Position numbers and translations under genes: made by a program | Notes under the pieces: generated by a model | Databases searched by the model: none | Seen by the model: the letters and a program-made list of their open reading frames with translations, nothing else | What the model was told of the DNA's origin: nothing | Source of the DNA: Clostridium prolinivorans | GTDB taxonomy: Bacteria; Bacillota; Clostridia; Clostridiales; Clostridiaceae | Assembly (NCBI RefSeq): GCF_004011155.1 | Contig: NZ_RJWG01000003.1 | Coordinates: forward strand, 62,001 to 126,000 | Direction of reading: 5' to 3' | DNA length: 64,000 bases | In this document: in pieces, positions 61,182 through 64,000 of the stretch | Position numbering within the stretch: position 1 is the stretch's first letter | How the letters are laid out: each line of letters begins with the position of its first letter

Positions 61182-64000
61182 TTATACTAATCCAAAATAT
61201 TTCTCAAAAAACTTCGTTAACTTTTCAATAATTCCTTGCTTTTTAACAGCCCTGCCGCCACCAAAGCGTGAAATAGGAGGCATAATTTTATCAATGGCAG
61301 TACCTGTTGTTTTAAGCACACCATCTTGCAAAGAATTATCAATAAAACGTCTAGTTTCTTCAGGCTTTAATTTTTCTTCTTTGATTATTTCTGTAATTTC
61401 CTCTTCCTTACGCTCATGCAAAAATTTACGCCAGTCTTCATCTATCTTAGTAGATACATTGACTTGATTTATAAAACGCTCAATAAGCTCTTTCTTGCTG
61501 CGAAGCTCAATACTTGAATTAATGGCTTTATCGATGGTTGTAAGAATAGTTTTATCCTTGCAGTTTGATTTTTGATATTTATCTACAAGCATAAGTATAT
61601 AATCTATGTTTACTTCTATCTGACGGATTAATTCTATCTCGAAGACAATGTCGTCATTGATTGTTTCTTTATTGCTATCAGAGCCTTTTCTATATTTTTG
61701 ATAAAGATCAATATAAATACTTTGATAGTCCTGAAAATCTCTTTCAGATAAAATTTCATTTCCTGCAAAGTCATCAAAGGAAGTAAGGATATTTCTAAGC
61801 CTTAAAATTGCTCCATACAAACGGATAAAGTCTTTTTGTGTTTCCTCACCTGCAATAGGTTTTCCAAGAGGATATTGTGTAGTTAATGTAGCAATAAGTT
61901 CTTCATATCCCGGCTTGTGCTCACCTTTTTCACAATAGCCTTTATAGTATTCATCGTATGTTTTAAGAAGTACAATACCTCCAGCATCTTTATTACCAAA
62001 AAGGGCGATTGCTTTGTCTGTTTCTTCTTTTAAATCTCTAAAACAAACTATATTTCCATATGTCTTAACACTGTTTAAAATACGGTTTGTTCTTGAAAAA
62101 GCTTGAATTAGTCCATGCTGCTTTAAATTTTTGTCTACCCAGAGAGTATTAAGTGTAGTTGCATCAAAACCTGTCAAAAACATATTAACAACAATTAATA
62201 TATCAATCTCTCTATTCTTTACACGAAGAGAGAGATCTTTATAATAATTTTGGAACTTATCTGAAGATGTATCATAATTTGTGTTAAATGTTTTATTGTA
62301 GTCCTTTATAGCTGATTCTAAAAAATCCCTGGAACTTTGGTCAAGGTTTTCTATATTGAAATCCTCATCTGGTAAGAGTCCATCTGGTTCTTCTTCATTT
62401 GCACTGAAGCTGAAAATGGTTGCGATTATAAGATTACGGTTTTTTTCAGCTATCTGTTTTTTAAATTCATTATAGTACCTGATTGCCATTGGAATAGAGT
62501 CTGCGGCAAATATTGAGTTAAATCCAGCAACACGTCTTGTTTCACGCTTTTCTATTATTTTCTTTGGGTTTTTCTTATCGGGTTCTTCCCATTTTGCAGA
62601 GAATGTATAAAAGCTGTTACGCTTTGTCTTTTGATCAAAGTGCTCAAGAACATAAGAAACAATTTCGCTTATTCGCTGTGGATCTGCCAAAGCTTTTTCT
62701 CTGTCTATGCTATAGACTTTTTTATCATTTATATACTCTGGCATCTTGATAGTATTTATAAAATCTATCCTAAAAGGCAACACATTTCCGTCATTAATAG
62801 CATCTACTATGGTATAAGTATGAAGCTTTTCGCCAAAAGCCTGCTCTGTTGTCTTAAGATGAGGATTACCACCAGAACTAGCATTTGCAGCAAAAATAGG
62901 TGTCCCAGTAAAGCCAAATATGTGATAATTCTTAAATGCCTTTGTAATAGCCTGATGCATATCGCCAAATTGTGAGCGGTGGCACTCGTCGAAAATTATT
63001 ACAACATGTTTTTTATAAATATCATGTTGCTTATTTTTTCTAATAAATATATCCAGTTTTTGAATGGTGGTTACAATGATTTTATATTCGTGAGGATTTC
63101 CTTTTTCATCTCTGTCTTCCAATTGTCTTTGAAGAACTCTTGTGGATGTATTTCCATTGGCTGCACCTTTTTCAAAGCGGTCATATTCCTTTATAGTTTG
63201 ATAGTCTAGATCTTTACGGTCAACAACAAACAATACCTTGTCAATAAATGGCAAGGCAGAAGCTAATTGCGCTGTTTTAAAGCTAGTTAAAGTCTTTCCT
63301 GAGCCTGTCGTATGCCAGATATATCCCCCAGCGGCTGTTGTACCCATTTTTTTGTAGTTTGTTGATACTACAATACGTGATAATATTCGTTCAGCAGCGG
63401 CGATTTGATAGGGACGCATAACAAGGAGCATATCTTCGGATGTAAATACACAGTATTTTGTAATAATATTTAAAAGAGTGTGCTTAGCAAAAAATGTTCT
63501 GGTAAAATCCATAAGGTCAGCAATAACTTTGTTATTAGCATCTGCCCAAAAGCTTGTAAATTCAAAGCTGTTGCTTGTTTTTTTACTTCTTTGACGTTCA
63601 TATTTACTTTGTTCTTTAATATGAGCACTTCTTGTTGTATTGCTATAATACTTGGTGTGAGTACCGTTGGAGATTACAAAAATCTGCACATATTCAAATA
63701 AACCAGAAGATGCCCAAAAACTATCACGCTGATAGCGGTTAATCTGATTGAAAGCTTCACGTATAGATACACCTCGACGTTTTAGCTCTACATGGACAAG
63801 AGGCAATCCATTTATAAGTATTGTTACATCATACCTGGTTTCATGCTTGCCGCCTGATTCTTCGTATTGATTGATAACCTGCAAGCGATTATTATGGATA
63901 TTCTTTTTATCCAAAAGGAATATATTTTTAGTTGTTCCATCGTCCCTCTTTAGTATTTGAATATGGTCATCTTGAATTTTTCTTGTCTTTTCAACAATAC
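61182..64000 (-). CDS. hsdR: Type I restriction endonuclease, R subunit (5' end outside)
   Basis: This is the HsdR subunit of a type I restriction-modification system, which translocates DNA with ATP and cuts it. At least 938 residues lie in the window; the frame stays open to the right edge, so the start is beyond it. Seen are the nuclease motif RYDVTILINGLPLVHVELKRRG (PD-ExK type, ELK), Walker A TGSGKTLTSFKTAQ, the DEAD-like IIFDECHRSQFGD and later helicase motifs (GFTGTPIF; LIQAFSRTNRIL). The gene is less A/T-rich than most of the window, in line with transfer. HsdM and HsdS should lie to the right. Confidence 0.95.
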   Translation of the reverse strand, partial: IVEKTRKIQDDHIQILKRDDGTTKNIFLLDKKNIHNNRLQVINQYEESGGKHETRYDVTILINGLPLVHVELKRRGVSIREAFNQINRYQRDSFWASSGLFEYVQIFVISNGTHTKYYSNTTRSAHIKEQSKYERQRSKKTSNSFEFTSFWADANNKVIADLMDFTRTFFAKHTLLNIITKYCVFTSEDMLLVMRPYQIAAAERILSRIVVSTNYKKMGTTAAGGYIWHTTGSGKTLTSFKTAQLASALPFIDKVLFVVDRKDLDYQTIKEYDRFEKGAANGNTSTRVLQRQLEDRDEKGNPHEYKIIVTTIQKLDIFIRKNKQHDIYKKHVVIIFDECHRSQFGDMHQAITKAFKNYHIFGFTGTPIFAANASSGGNPHLKTTEQAFGEKLHTYTIVDAINDGNVLPFRIDFINTIKMPEYINDKKVYSIDREKALADPQRISEIVSYVLEHFDQKTKRNSFYTFSAKWEEPDKKNPKKIIEKRETRRVAGFNSIFAADSIPMAIRYYNEFKKQIAEKNRNLIIATIFSFSANEEEPDGLLPDEDFNIENLDQSSRDFLESAIKDYNKTFNTNYDTSSDKFQNYYKDLSLRVKNREIDILIVVNMFLTGFDATTLNTLWVDKNLKQHGLIQAFSRTNRILNSVKTYGNIVCFRDLKEETDKAIALFGNKDAGGIVLLKTYDEYYKGYCEKGEHKPGYEELIATLTTQYPLGKPIAGEETQKDFIRLYGAILRLRNILTSFDDFAGNEILSERDFQDYQSIYIDLYQKYRKGSDSNKETINDDIVFEIELIRQIEVNIDYILMLVDKYQKSNCKDKTILTTIDKAINSSIELRSKKELIERFINQVNVSTKIDEDWRKFLHERKEEEITEIIKEEKLKPEETRRFIDNSLQDGVLKTTGTAIDKIMPPISRFGGGRAVKKQGIIEKLTKFFEKYFGLV

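Overview
The window is very AT-rich, Shine-Dalgarno sequences are strong (AAGGAGG type), and GTG/TTG starts are frequent. Together with a low-GC Gram-positive gene set, ferredoxin-linked metabolism, an anaerobic ribonucleotide reductase, spore-type promoters, a T-box and a GlpP-type antitermination leader, this points to a strictly anaerobic, motile, spore-forming Clostridium sensu stricto. I could not fix the species from sequence alone. I see no rRNA, tRNA, CRISPR array, prophage or intact insertion sequence.

Layout. 1-2001: end of a 2-oxoacid:ferredoxin oxidoreductase operon (alpha partial, beta, gamma). 2105-3454: glmM. 3604-3801: a cold-shock protein. 4026-7907: the conserved tatD-yabE-rnmV-rsmA cluster. 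8370-12405: a charged two-domain unknown, a membrane-anchored unknown, lgt and a lipoprotein. 12583-15777: a MacAB-like ABC exporter. 15890-17067: an Mrp-type Fe-S carrier ATPase and a ferredoxin. 17238-18116: thiT under a TPP riboswitch. 18173-18511: two overlooked tiny genes. 18965-25099: a glycerol operon (glpA-like, oxidoreductase, DUF1667, glpP, glpK, glpF; all minus) behind a leader terminator that GlpP probably overrides. 25285-25686: yjbQ. 25864-36763: a sugar locus with an ABC importer behind a perfect cre site, a second binding lipoprotein fused operonically to a YesMN-type two-component system, and a GH36 alpha-galactosidase. 37035-38804: MgtC-like protein and a YerB lipoprotein. 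39057-41705: nrdDG, followed by an array of long hairpins. 42173-43719: motAB with a SigD-type promoter. 43783-44888: a CadC-type metal sensor and an MBL hydrolase. 45196-48685: ileS behind a T-box. 48933-52170: ogt, ccpA and an LCP protein. 52441-56023: a BusR-like c-di-AMP-type repressor and a quaternary-amine-type ABC importer with a three-site operator. 56268-57706: three paralogous small genes, each with a SigK-like promoter. 57793-60946: a sensory [FeFe]-hydrogenase-like protein with a PPM phosphatase and a thioredoxin-like ferredoxin. 61182-64000: hsdR of a type I restriction system, cut by the window end.

How parts work together. CcpA (49831) and the cre at 25821 allow carbon control of the alpha-galactoside-type locus within this window. 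GlpP is encoded inside the operon whose leader terminator it should read through. The GntR-RCK protein and the regularly spaced operators upstream of the ABC genes suggest c-di-AMP-linked control of osmolyte (or other quaternary amine) uptake.

The signals I rank highest for novelty are the paralogous trio with SigK-like promoters (56187-57706), the hairpin array between nrdG and motA (41711-42030), the hydrogenase-sensor/phosphatase operon (57793-60946), the three-site operator (53234-53295) and the tiny gene pair at 18173-18511.
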